A stretch of DNA of 64,000 bases, taken from contig QYRS01000001.1 of assembly GCA_006503535.1 (NCBI GenBank), forward strand, positions 4,898,001 to 4,962,000, given 5' to 3'. A program made the translations under genes and the position numbers. Under the pieces are notes generated by a model that saw only the letters and a list, made by a program, of their open reading frames with translations, made no database searches and had not been told where the DNA came from. Shown piece by piece: positions 32,517 to 43,958 of this stretch. Source of the stretch: Arthrinium phaeospermum (taxonomy: Eukaryota > Ascomycota > Sordariomycetes > Amphisphaeriales > Apiosporaceae). Numbering within the stretch: the stretch's first letter is position 1; each line of letters opens with the position of its first letter.

Positions 32517-34218
32517 ATGCCTTTCCCACCGGCTGAGCCTGCCGAAGGCGTCGAGGCCAAGCCCATCATCTCCAAGAAGAATGAGATTGTGCTGTTCAGC
32601 AGTACGGCCATGTAAGTGCTATACTCGCGGGGGTTCCCAAGAGGGCCCCGTCCCTCGCGGCGGCACCACTTTCAAGAAGAAAAAGAACATGAGACTAATT
32701 GGTTGTGACGCTGGCAGCGCGCTGTATGGCTACGACCAGGGGATGATGTCCATGGTGAACACGAACCGCTCGTACCTGCGCACCATGCAGATCGGCGAGA
32801 CCTCGCCCGTCGTCGGCATCATCGTGTCGGTCTACTACCTGGGCTGCGCCGTTGGCGCCGTCGTGGCCTCGGACTGGGCCGACAGGAAGGGCCGCAAGCC
32901 GTCCATCTTCGCCTGCCTGGTGACGGCCGTCGTGGGGAACCTGCTCATGTTCGTCGCGGGCCTGGGCCCCCACGGCGCGAACCCCTGGGGCGGCGCCGCG
33001 CTCGCGTGCATGCTGGCCGGCCGCGTCGTGCTGGGGCTGGCGGTCGGGGGCATCGACGCGACGATCCCCGTGTACAGCGCGGAGCTGTCCAAGGACGAGG
33101 CGCGGGGCCGCGCGCTGGCGCAGGAGTTCCAGATGAACATCTTCGGGCTGCTGCTGGCGTTCGCCATCAACCTGGTCGCCACCTCGGCCCTTGGCAAAGA
33201 CAGCGAGTGGGCGTGGCGCATCCCGATCGTGGCCATGCAGTTCTTCCCCGTGGCGCTCCTGTCGCTCATCTCCCGGCTGCCCGAGACGCCGCGGTGGTAC
33301 ATGAGCAAGTGGCGCAAGGAGGAGGCCAAGGAGGCGCTCGTCACGCTGCACGGCGAGGACAAGGCCCAGGAGATGCTGCAGGAGCTCAGTGCCGCCCAGC
33401 GCGAGGAGGACGACAACAACGAGAAGATCGGCTACATGGACATGCTGATGCCCAGCGGCAGCCAGTTCCACCCCAGCATGGTCACGGTCATGGGGCAGAT
33501 CAACCAGGCCCTGACCGGCTACGGCGCCGTGAGCGTCTACGGCCCCCAGGTGTTCGAGCTTCTTGGTTTCGGCGTGCGCGAGGCCGAATACGTGACGCTG
33601 GGCAACTTCATCAGCTATTTCATGTTCATGACGGTCGCCTGGCTGTGGATCGACCGCTACGGCCGGCGCAAGCTCATGGTCTGGGGCTCCGTGGGCCTCT
33701 CAACCTGCTTCGCCCTCCTCAGCGCCTTCGGCGCCCTCTCCCTGGACGCCCCCAGCGTCAGCCGGCTCGCGGCCGAGATCCCGGGCGCCGTCGTCATGTT
33801 CGTCGCGACGGCCATCTTCGGCATCTGCTGGCTCGCGACCGTGTGGCTGATCCCGACCGAGATCTACCCCAGCAGCGCGCGGGCGCAGGGCAGCGCCATC
33901 AGCGTCATCGTGTGGGGGCTCGCCAACTTCGCCGTCACGCTGCTGACGCCCATCGTCTTCAACAACCTCAAGTACTGGCTGTTTCTGGCCTTCACCGTCA
34001 CCAATGCCTTTGCCGGCTGGTGGACGTGGCGCTACTCGCCCGAGAGCGGGGGCCGCAGCTTCGAGGAGAACCAGGAGTTCTTCAACTCGGCGCTGGAGGA
34101 GGATAGCTGGGTCGTCCGCCAGGTGGACGGGGGTAAGTTCTTGCGGATGCCGGATAATGGCGGCGCCAAGGGGGATTCGGTGGAAGAGGCGACGCCGTTG
34201 CTGAGGTCGCGTCGCTGA
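32517..34218 (+). CDS. MFS sugar transporter
   Basis: A 531-residue hexose/polyol-type permease of the sugar porter family. Exon 1 (32517-32611) encodes a short cytosolic start; a 106-bp intron (32612-32717) interrupts helix 1 at TAI/ALYGYDQG. Exon 2 holds the rest. Family motifs are ALYGYDQG, DWADRKGRKPS (loop 2), GRVVLGLAVGGIDATIPVYSAE, LPETPRWY at the end of helix 6, QINQALTGYGAVSVYGP in helix 7, DRYGRRKLM and WLIPTEIYPSSARAQG. The C-terminus is hydrophilic and ends in a dileucine-like PLLRSRR. QALTG and GYGAVSVYGP differ somewhat from the QQxxG and NxxxYY consensus of hexose carriers, so the substrate may not be glucose. Confidence 0.92.
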
Positions 34219-35562
34219 GATTGACGGTGAGGTTGAATTGGGTCCTTCCGACTATGTGCCTAAGTACCGGCATGTTCCACATTTGATGTTATTGTCATTC
34301 GTGCACTGATGCCGCGTGTAAATACCAACATGCCCACCAGATTGTGTCGTACTATACATGTCAGGGATGGGGTACTTGGTATCATTGGTTTAATGTTTAT
34401 TCCGTGACAAATATTATCCGATTGGATAAACCGATCTATCGATTATTCACGAAGAGTGTAACAGCATCGCTTTCTCTAATCAAGGAATACACACCCATAA
34501 CAGGATGTCCTGTTTCCCTAAACAGGCCCCCCCCCCAACCCCCAGAAGGACAATGCAGCACTAGGGCCGATCGCGGTGAGGGGTGCGTGCGACAAACTAC
34601 GACATTACTCGAGCCATTTCGGTAAAGGACATTTGGATGCCCTGGCGTCAATGTGCAATTAAAGGACCGACATGTCGTCGTCCAGCTCACCGAAACCGCC
34701 CAAATGTAACAGCAAAATATACACTTTAGGTAGGTAGCAAACGACGGGAAAATGCATGCACACTTCAATCTTCATCGGAGTGGTGCCTGTGCCGCGAACC
34801 ACCCAACAGCGGGGATCTGGCCTGGACTGGGAAGCTGGACTGGGAGCTCTCTCGGGCCAACCCCGCTGCCGAGAGATTAGAAAGGGAGCTAAAGTCGCGG
34901 CTCCTTATCCCACCTGCCTGTTCCGTTTCGTGGCCTGGAGCTAGGTTAGCTGGAAGGGTCATGACTTGCCATTTGTTGATTCCGATTCGGATGCATTATC
35001 CATCATCCATCATCTCGTTGGTGGCGCCCGCATTTAATATCAGGATGATACCGAGGGATATATATGTCCTCCTTTCATCACTTTTGACCGGATCTACCGG
35101 TGTAAGGGGGGCCCGGGTTCTTTTGATTGAGCGTACTTACCACCGCCTCCTGCCAACATCCGTTGTCGTCAACATTGGCAAGGACGCGAGCGTGCCCCGT
35201 GCAGTAGCAGCGGGTTTTCTTGATAAAGCAGCCGGCTCCCACCCGTCCCACTGTCTTGTCGTTGCCCATCGCATCGTCCCTCGTCCGTCTGCCTTCCTAG
35301 TGGATACCTAGTAGACCTACTCGTCCGTCTGCCCAGTCCACGATAAGACCCGACGCCAAGTACATAGTGGTGAGTTGCCCATCTCGGCCCCTCGAAACAT
35401 TCGGTTTCCCTATATACCCTCAATATCCGGCGTTCTTTTTTATTATTTAAATACTTAGTTCTATACTCGATTGTTTTATTTCTTACGAAGCTAAATTGCA
35501 ATATATTTTTCTTTTTACGCTGTTTATTAGCTAATGTAGAAGAACTCTTAGCATCCCTCAAA
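34219..35562. other. 1.34-kb intergenic region
   Basis: Between two plus-strand genes. The part before 35563 is very AT-rich (35410-35540, with TTTTTATTATTTAAATA) and probably is the promoter and leader of the S28 gene. No ORF of note. Confidence 0.5.
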
Positions 35563-37617
35563 ATGGTTTGCGCCAGCTACTTGGCGAGCTTATTGACGCT
35601 CCCATTAGCGGCCCTAGCTCTGTCCAAAACACCTTTGACTCTACAGGAACTGCGAAAGCAGGTATGTATTCTACCGAAGCCCCTTAAACGCTGCTATGTT
35701 CTGGACCTGACACCCTTTTGTTTGTTGTGTAGATCCGACCCGCGAACGGACGGCTCAGCGAGCGCCAAACCCTAGATGCCAAATACCCTGCCTACAACAT
35801 CTCCGTGCCGATCGACCACTTCCACAATGACACCTTCTACGAGCCCCATTCCGATGGCTTCTACAACATGCGGTACTGGTTCGACGCCCAGTACCACCAG
35901 CCCGGCGGCCCCGTGATCGTGCTGTGCGCCGGCGAGACGTCGGGCGCGGACCGGCTGCCGTTCTTGGAGAAGGGCATCCTCGCGCAGCTCGCGCAGGCGA
36001 CCCACGGCATCGGCGTCGTCCTGGAGCACCGCTACTACGGCGGCAGCTGGCCGGTGCCGGACCTCAGCACGCCCAACATGCGCTTCCTGACGACGGACCA
36101 GGCCATGGCCGACACGGCCTACTTCGCCCAGCACGTCCGGTTCCCGGGGCTCGAGGACCAGGACCTCACGGCGGCCACCACGGCCTACATCGCCTACGGC
36201 GGCTCCTACGCCGGCGCCTTCGCCGCCTTCCTGCGCAAGCTGTACCCCGAGACCTTCTGGGGCGCCATCTCGTCGTCGGGCGTGACCGAGGCCATCTGGG
36301 ACTACTGGAAGTACTTTGAGGCGGCCGCCGTCTTCGCGCCGGCCGGCTGCGCCGACACGACCCAGAAGCTGACCAACGTGGTCGACAACATCCTCCTCGG
36401 CACCGGCCCGAACGGCAGCAACCCCGAGACCGTGGCGCAGCTCAAGGCGGCGTTCGGCCTGCCGGGCGTGACGGTGGACGGCGACTTCGCCAGCGCCCTC
36501 GCCAACGGCATCTACGCGCTGCAGAGCTACAACTGGGACCCCGAGGAGAGCAGCGACGAGTTCTTCGTCTACTGCGCCAACGTCACCTCGGACGCGGTGC
36601 TCTACCCGGCCACGGAGCCGCTGCGCGAGCGCGTCGGGGAGCTGCTCGAGGCCGGCGGCTGGGCTAACGAGTCGGAGACGCTCGCGAATCGCATGCTGAA
36701 CTATATTGGTTACGTCCGCGGCGACCAGGTCGCGAAGTGCCAGGACGAGGATCAGAACCAGTGTTTCGGGACCGCCAGCGGCGAGGAAAATGGTAAGCGA
36801 CTTTTCGGTGTTTATTTCTTCCTGTTTGTTGCAGTGGTTTCCCGTGGTGCAATGGCTGCTTTTCATTACCCCGGTGCTTCGGGGGTTGAATGCGTCGTGC
36901 ACTACCCTTTTCCCCATAGGACGTCCTGTTTACTCCCCTGGCCGAAGGTCGGAGGGTGAGCGTCTTTCGGTGTTTATTCCTTCCCATCGCGGCGGTTATT
37001 CCATCCAATTTTCGTGTTTGCTCCTTATTATCCCAGTGGATGCGTTTATTCCCCCTGCTGTTGAAAGGTCATTCCAGGAATACTAACGTCGAGTCTTAGG
37101 CCACGAATACGCCGCATTTGACCTTGGCCAGGAATGGCGTTCGTGGCCATGGCAGTACTGCACCCAGTGGGGCTACATCCAGACGGGCAACACCCCCGAG
37201 GGCGTGCTCCCCGTCATCTCGCGGACCATCGACCTCGCGTACGGGTCCGCCATCTGCCAGAGGGCGTTCGGCCTGACGGAGCCGGCCGACGTCGACGCCA
37301 TCAACAAGCACGGCGGGTTCGGGATATCCTACCCACGGCTCGCCATCATCGACGGCGAGTGGGACCCCTGGCGGGCGGCGACGCCGCACGCCCTGGGCCT
37401 CGCGGAGCGCGCCGACACGCTGGACGAGCCGTTCAAGCTTATCGCGGGGGGTGTCCACCACTGGGACGAGAACGGGCTGTTCCCCAACGAGACGACGGCC
37501 GATTTGCCGCCCTCGGCCGTTGTGGAGGTGCAGAAGGCCGAGGCGCACTTTGTGCGGAAGTGGATGCAGGAGTGGAAGCTGGATCAGGCTCGTCTGAGTC
37601 TTCAGAGCGCCCAGTGA
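35563..37617 (+). CDS. Secreted serine peptidase family S28 (Pro-Xaa carboxypeptidase-like)
   Basis: A 558-residue secreted peptidase related to lysosomal Pro-Xaa carboxypeptidase. Exons are 35563-35661, 35733-36792 and 37100-37617. The signal peptide is MVCASYLASLLTLPLAALAL. The family start FHNDTFYEPHSDGFYNMRYWFD is followed by LEHRYYGGSWP, then the nucleophile in AYGGSYAGAF (S191). The C-terminal part has WRSWPWQYCTQWGYIQTG, the acid in DGEWDPW (D475) and the base in GGVHHWDENG (H506 or H507). So the whole triad is present. Intron 2 is exceptionally long (307 bp) and contains two copies of an intron-like unit. An alternative structure splits it into two introns with a 36-base in-frame exon at 36920-36955. 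Several N-glycosylation sites support secretion. Confidence 0.93.
36793..37099 (+). repeat. Double introner-like intron in the S28 gene
   Basis: Two units lie head to tail. Unit 1 (36793 to about 36919) begins GTAAGCGACTTTTCGGTG then TTTATTTCTTCC. Unit 2 (36956-37099) begins GTGAGCGTCTTTCGGTG then TTTATTCCTTCC, and ends with a perfect branch point TACTAAC (37081) and TTAG acceptor. Unit 1 has its own possible acceptor (CCCCATAG, 36919). The starts match the sedolisin intron at 16549. Unit 2 also holds GCGGTTATTCCATCC (36992-37006), which is found on the opposite strand within the sedolisin intron. Confidence 0.75.
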
Positions 37618-37978
37618 GACAGGGCTTAGACGAATGAATGCGTTTTCGCAAGTCGACTAGAGATAATCAGCAACTACTGTTCTGCCTTGATTCGTGCTTA
37701 CGTAGGCAAGACATGTGACAAGACCTTCCACTGGCCGACAAGTGATGTCTGGAATAACCGTTATTTGGCCGCTGACAACAGCACCTCCTATTATGATTAT
37801 TCCACTTACTCCCGGTTACGACAGGGAAATAAACATTTTGTGTCAGATCACCACGTAGTTTTAGTGTAATTGCCGGCCGGGTGTGGCGGTCGCAAGCGAC
37901 AGGAACGCGGCAGGTAATCAAGCTGTCTGCCAATAGAATGGCGGCAATCTGCTGGCGGGCTGAAATCCCTTAAAACTT

Positions 37979-38022
37979 ACTTTTGTCCACAAACTGGTCT
38001 ACTTTCGCCCACAGGCTGGTCT
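37979..38022. repeat. Two 22-bp tandem repeats
   Basis: Copy 1 (37979-38000) and copy 2 (38001-38022) both follow ACTTTYGYCCACARRCTGGTCT. Every difference is a C/T or A/G transition, as seen when repeats decay or undergo repeat-induced point mutation. Confidence 0.7.
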
Positions 38023-38475
38023 AGAACTCGCGGCAGCCAGCCGTAGGCGGTGACCTTCTATGTCCTACACACAGACAGACACACCAGCACTTCCAAGTCT
38101 TCCAAGTCGCAGAGTGTTGCTTACTCGTCGATCGGCAACGGCTTCTCTGTAGACTTGCGTGTTTTCCTGCTTTTCTCCTTCGGCCCAGGCGATCCGATTC
38201 ATGGACGATTGCTGACGATTGACCTCGCCCATTTTCGACTTCCAAGGCCCCGAAAGAGCTTCGGATAAATGGGATGAAGCAGCGTTGCGGGCGCTCGCCA
38301 ATGGCAAGGGTTCGCTGGCCCGCCAAGCGACGCAAGCTGACTGTCGCACGGCAGCCAACACGCTTGCGCGGGGGGTGGTCGGACGAGGTCTGTCGGCAGG
38401 TAGGGAAAAGGGAGGTCGTTTATTTTATTTTCTTGCGGCTGAAGCAAGAGATTGGGGGGAAGATTCGCAGTCAGG

Positions 38476-38568
38476 CCTGCCTGCCTGTCTCTTGTTTCCC
38501 TCCCCCAATCCCCCCGACCACCCCAGTCTGTCTCTCACCCATCCATCCCCCATGTTTCCCTCCCCCAA
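38476..38568 (+). promoter_or_regulatory. Pyrimidine-rich promoter tract of the GTPase/patatin gene
   Basis: About 90 bases almost entirely C and T, about 180 bases before the ATG at 38749. It includes TGTTTCCCTCCCCC twice (about 38503 and 38553). Such CT tracts mark transcription starts in many filamentous fungi. No TATA box was found close by. Confidence 0.45.
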
Positions 38569-38748
38569 ATTATACCTACACAGGCTTCCCAATGCGCTCC
38601 ACTCAGTTCCCATTCTGTTACTTAATGGAAATGACTAGTCCTTCTCTATAGGAGCAACGTCCAACAACAACGCAGCTCCTCCGCCCCAAAAGGATTGTAA
38701 TATACTTATACCGATTGGACTGGACCCCTTTAATTGAGTGCATGCACC

Positions 38749-41700
38749 ATGTCGGAGGGGCTGCCGTCGTCGTGGAAACCTTGCCAGACGTGCGGCACCA
38801 CTGCTGAAAAGACGTATACCTGTATCCAGTGCAACAACCTCGCCTTTTGCGACCCGTGTTGGCCGCGATGGGTTCTTCACGTCCCGGGCGCGGTAGGATG
38901 GTATGTTCGCATCAATTCCTGTTTTAATTCAGGTATCCTCGAGTAATGCGACCGGGGAGAACCCCGCGGCCGTGACTCGCCCACACTTCTGGTAGAGGTT
39001 GCATGCATGATGATCTTCAAAGAAGGCGTTTAATGACTGACGGGCTGACGGTGCGCATTCAAGGGATGGGAAACCGCACGAGAAGGCGGACCCGATGGTG
39101 ATCCACAGGCTCCGCCAGATCCTGGAGCCCGTCCGCACCGAAGAGGAGCATGAGGCGGAGCTGCTCGAGGACGAGGACACGACCTGGCTGGGGTTCGGCC
39201 GCGACGCCAATGGCCGGTCGGTGCTGCACGACTACGGCCGCTTCGCCGCTATTATGGGCGAGACTACGGCGGAGGATACGACGGAGCGGTTTCCCCAGCT
39301 GGTCTCGTTTATCGGCGAAACAGGTATGGTCGATGAGATTCATTCATTGTCTGGTTTTCACTCGGGCTAGGTGGGCTGGGGACGTCGGCATATCCTGTAA
39401 AATGCATCTTATTACTCCCCAATGGCCAATATACATGAGCGTACCCTGGACAAACCATACTGACAGCGCCTCAGGTGCCGGGAAGAGCACGTTGATCAAG
39501 CTCCTGATTGATCGCCAGGACCTCACATCGCTGGACGGGCCTAGGTACTATAGCCCGGTCACCTCGTCCAACCATGATCGCCTGCCCACGACGGGCGATG
39601 TCCATCTGTACGCAGACCCGTCCACGCTGTACAGCAACACGCCAGCGCTACTGGTGGACTGCGAGGGCCTCAGCGGCGGGGAAGCGATGCCCAAGCAGCT
39701 GCGCCACCGCTCGCTCGACGGCGTCGCCCACGGCCTGGACGAAAGCCAGCAGCAGAAGAAGCTCAGCACCCCGAGGACTCTGGCGTGGGCCAAGACGCCC
39801 CAGACGCGCAAGCGCGAGTTCGCCGTCTCGCAGCTGTACCCGCGCATCCTGTACACCTTCTCCGACGTCGTCGTCTTCGTGCTGCGCAACCCGCGGGCCT
39901 TCGAGTCGACGGTGCTGGGCAAGCTGCTGCAGTGGGGCGCCGCCTCGATCGACAAGTCGCTCAACCAGCCCGTCCTGCCGCACGCCGTCATCGTGCTCAA
40001 CGCCACCGACGCCAGCGTGGACGCGCGCGAGTGGGACATCGAGGCGGCGACGCAGCTGCTCATGTCCGACATCCGGGGCGCCATCGACCGCGAGCCGGCC
40101 CTGCAGGAGCACGTGCGCACGTGGCGGGCCCGCGGCAAGACGATCCGGAGCACGCAGGACCTGCTCGAGTGCTACTACACCTCCGTCAGCGTCGTGCGCG
40201 TGCCCTACAAGGGCTCGTACATGCTGATGCACGAGCAGGCCGGCAAGCTGTCGGCGCTGATCAAGGACCGGTGCGCACGCTCGCATCTGCGCAAGAGGGA
40301 GGTGCGCATGCTGGCCTCGACCGAGCGGCTGCAGTTCTACCTCCAGGCCGCCTGCGACCACTTCGCGCGCGACCTCGACACCCCCTTCGACTTCATCCGG
40401 GAGACGCTCCGGCACAGCCCCGTCTCGCGCAACTTCGAGGGCAATATCCTCAACCTGGCGCTGCTCATCAAGGAGCAGTCGCGCAATGTGGCGGTGCGGA
40501 ACCGGGCCGAGGCCATCTTTCGGGCCATGGCGCCCATGATTGCGAGTTGTGTCATGTTTGACACTGTGCGGCAGAATCTACTGGGTATTGTTGGACCCCT
40601 TCCTTTTCCTTTCCTTCGGCTGGGTTTCGCGTTAAGTTGTGACCATACCCTTCCTTTCAGGCCCAGACGTTCTGCAAATGGCTGACAAGCTTCTTCCCCA
40701 GGCTCTGCATCCCAACTCCTCGACGACCGCTATGCCAAGCCCTGCGCCGCGGCCCTGGAGCAGTTCGCCAACATGTACTGGTCCTGCAGCTACGCCAACC
40801 CGGGCTACGGCGGCGACCTGGGCCACTGCTGCAACGTGCGGTCGGGCCACAACCCCAAGGGCCACCAGAACCGGCAGGGCAAGATCATCGGCAACGGCGA
40901 CTACGAGTCCGAGCTCGACGTCGCCACCTTCGGCCCCATCTGGACGCAGCTCATCCGCGCCAGCCTCAAGCAGCTGCAGGCCGCGCTCTTCAGGCTGGGC
41001 GAGGAGTTTACGGATCGGACCGAGCTCCAGACGGCCGCCCTACTACACCGCGAGCGCCTCAACGAGCTGTATTCGAATGTACTGGGCAACGCGACGGATT
41101 TCGTCAGCTACTCGGCCTGTCTCTGCTGTCTCCGCGAGCTACCCGAGTGTGTGCTGCCGTGTGGGCACATCCTGTGCTTGCCCTGCATCCAGGTCTACGG
41201 ACACCGGACGTCGAGGACGACTATCGAGATTAGCCGGTGCCCTCTCCATGTGCGCGATGTCATCGCGACGCCGCCTTGGGTCATTGCGACGAAGCCGCCC
41301 CAGACGGGGGCTCGGATACTTTGCTTGGATGGGTATGGTGACCCAATGCTGGACTGCTTGTTCCTTGATAGTCGTGCTGACAGAAGACCAGGGGTGGCAT
41401 TCGGGGCGTCGTGCAGCTTCAGATACTACGTGAGGTGGAGAGGATACTCGGCCCTGACCTTCCAATTCAGGTCTTCTTCGACTTGATTGTCGGAACCAAG
41501 TAGGTTCTCTCTCTTGGCGGGCCTTACCCTGGCTTTTGCGAAACCGGGATCATGCACGCTAACACAGCTAATCCCCAGCTTCGGCGGCCTCATCGCCATC
41601 GGCCTGGGCGTCAAGAAGTGGACGACGGCGGCGGCGCTGGACAAGTTCAAGGACCTGTGCCGCGAGGCCTTTGCGCCCCGCGAGCTCAACAACGTGCCCC

Positions 41701-43958
41701 TCTTCGGCGCGCTGACGAGCCTCTACCACGGCAGCCTCTACAAGACGCAGCCGTTCGCGAAAGCCCTCCAGCGCTACTTCGCCGACCAGCCCTTCTTCGG
41801 CGGCGCCTCGCACCGCTCCGTCTACAGCCACACGTCGACCAAGGTCGCCGTCACGGCGACGACGGTGCCGGACAAGCAGCCGGTGCTGTTTGCTAATTAC
41901 AATCGGCCGGATCCCCAGGGGCAGAGTGAGTGTGGCTTTGTCGCGCGTGATGTGTCGCATCGACGGACTGGTGTTTTGTCGCTAATGCCTTGACAGAAAC
42001 CCCTTACCAATTCATACGCTCCGACGCGCCGGCGAAGGAGATCAAGATATGGGAAGCGTAAGTATTGCGGACCCGCAGTTGCTAGTTAGCAAAGGGACGA
42101 CAAGCGATAACTAACTGTAACAGAGCCCGAGCGACGGCGGCCACGTCGCCCTTCTTCAAACCGTTTCGGAAAGACGAGACGGGCAACGAGTACGCCGACG
42201 CCGGCTACAAGCACGCCTGCCCCGTCTGGGTGGCGCACCACGAGGCGAGGTCCATCTGGCGCGACCCCCTGTCCCAGCAGTCGGCCCCCGACATCCTGCT
42301 CTCGTTAGGGACCGGCCGCCACCTCGGCGAACAGCACGACGACGGCGGCGGAAGTGCTACCGGAGGGGGCCAGTCGTCGAGGTCCATGACCGACACCTCC
42401 ATCTCCAGCCCCACCCCCGGCAGCGCCATCGTCAAGCAGGGCCGCGGCGGCGCGGGAAACTACAAGCGCCAGAACCCGTCCAGGAGCCTCTCGTCCGACC
42501 TCTCGGCCCAGGCCTCGGCCGAGAGCGGCTACATCGTCCGCAACCCCAACGCGCCCCTGCTCGTCACCTTCAACAACCCGCAATCGGGCGCGCAACGGCT
42601 GACCAACACCGCGAGCCGCGGCGACCGGACGTGGCACAAGTTTCTTCGGTCCTCGCACGCGGCGGTGGTCGAGGAGCGCGACCGGCACCGCTACGTGCGC
42701 ATCTGCCCCGAGTTTCTGGGGAAGCTGCCCAAGTTCGACGAGGTCGCGCGGATGGACGAGCTGGAGCGGGAGACGGAAAGAATGTTGCGGCAGAATCCGG
42801 GGGAGGTGACCGAGGTGGCGCATCGGCTGGTTGCGAGCTCGTTTTTCTTTGAGAAGGAGGCGGGGTCGGTGAAGCAGACGGCGTATGGGTTTCAATGCTC
42901 AGGCTCCATACACTGCAGCTTCCGGATGGGCTCGCTCGAGCTGAAGGCGCTAGGGTGGTTCCTCATCTCGTTCCTCGTCGACGACTTCGAGCCCTACTTT
43001 CTGATCGAGGAACACCCTCCCCCACCGCCGGCCAGCGCTGCGGGCAGTCGCGACAGCGGCAGCACCAGCACCAGCACCCCCAGCACCATCCAGCCAGAAC
43101 ACCGACCCCAGCATACACACCAACAGCGCATCTCCCTGACGAACCAGGTGCTGCAGGACATCCACCAGCACGGCACCTTTGAGCTCGGCCCCCTGCGCAT
43201 CGACGCCGCGTCCGAGCAGGCCGAGATCAGCATCTCGCTGCGGCTGCTGCCGTGTAATAGCCCCGCGCCGCACTCGAGCGACCCCTACTACGGGAAGCGC
43301 GCCCGCCGGGTGTCGTATGCATCGTCGGGACCCGGCGGTCCAAGAGCGGGTCACAGGGGACGTAACAATGTCTTTTTGCCCATTAGCGGGTTCCCCCGCC
43401 GGTTGATGGCTGAAGACGGTATCGGTAAGATTCTCTTTCTTCTTTGTCATCATCGCCTTTCCAATATCACTTTTTGTATACTTAGATCTGGGAGTACCAA
43501 GCGCTGACACTTGGGATCATATAGCCCCGCTACCCACCCATTCCACAGTCGAGCGGCAGAAGAAGCCGCCAATGAGCAGCGGAAGTGGCAGCGGCAGCGC
43601 CAGTGGCAGCATGAGTAGGACGACCACCACTTCCAGCAGCGGCGGCAGCGGAGGCGGTGGAGGAGGAGGAGGAGGAAGCGAAGGGAGAAGAGAATCCTTT
43701 GGAGGTGAACCCACGTCCCCTCCGCCGCAAGTACCGCCGAGGAACGCCACGCGCTTGAGCGTCGGTTCGATCCTGACCATGACGAGCCCGCTCGCGAGCC
43801 CCGTGTCGTCGCACTCGACGGGGCACTCGACGGGTATGACGGGCCTGGACACGCTGCACGAAGTCAAGCACCGGCACCTGAGCGAGCTGCCGGGGGATTT
43901 CCCGATGGTGGAGTTGTCGGGGGAGGATGTGGGGAGGTCTGACTCGGGGGAGAGTTGA
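38749..43958 (+). CDS. Zinc finger - P-loop GTPase - RING-like - patatin multidomain protein
   Basis: A 1467-residue protein in nine exons: 38749-38900, 39064-39323, 39475-40584, 40702-41332, 41392-41499, 41579-41925, 41997-42057, 42124-43424, 43525-43958. All phases join. Domains in order: a B-box/ZZ-like zinc finger (about 12-50, Cys pairs CQTC, CIQC, CDPC and a His); a P-loop GETGAGKS (135-142) with GTPase-like DCEGL (about 199) and IVLNATD, resembling large GTPases of the dynamin/GBP type; a helical stretch; a RING-like finger (about 645-695, CLCC, CGHILCLPC, ending CPLH instead of CxxC); and a patatin-like phospholipase domain with the oxyanion loop DGGGIRG (about 717), a nucleophile elbow read as GTNFGG (about 754) and the acid in DAG (about 916). 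Then comes a region starting SGSIHCSFRMG, a Gln/His/Ser-rich linker and a Ser/Gly tail. The elbow lies on intron 5 and its Ser is predicted as Asn. No signal peptide. Confidence 0.85.

Larger units (their letters stand above)
37618..38748. other. 1.13-kb intergenic region
   Basis: Between two plus-strand genes. It carries a 22-bp tandem repeat (37979-38022), a decamer GGAATAACCG (37751-37760) shared with the peptidase introns, and a long pyrimidine tract before the multidomain gene. No coding sequence is called. Confidence 0.5.

Noticed and set aside
33006..34106. Long second frame inside the sugar transporter
   Set aside because: Arg/Gly/Pro-rich translation in the same strand as a clear transporter; a codon-bias shadow.
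43600..43700. Ser/Gly run in the tail of the GTPase/patatin protein as a separate repeat gene
   Set aside because: It joins in phase to exon 8 through a normal 100-bp intron with a CTGAC branch point, so it is the C-terminus of the same protein.
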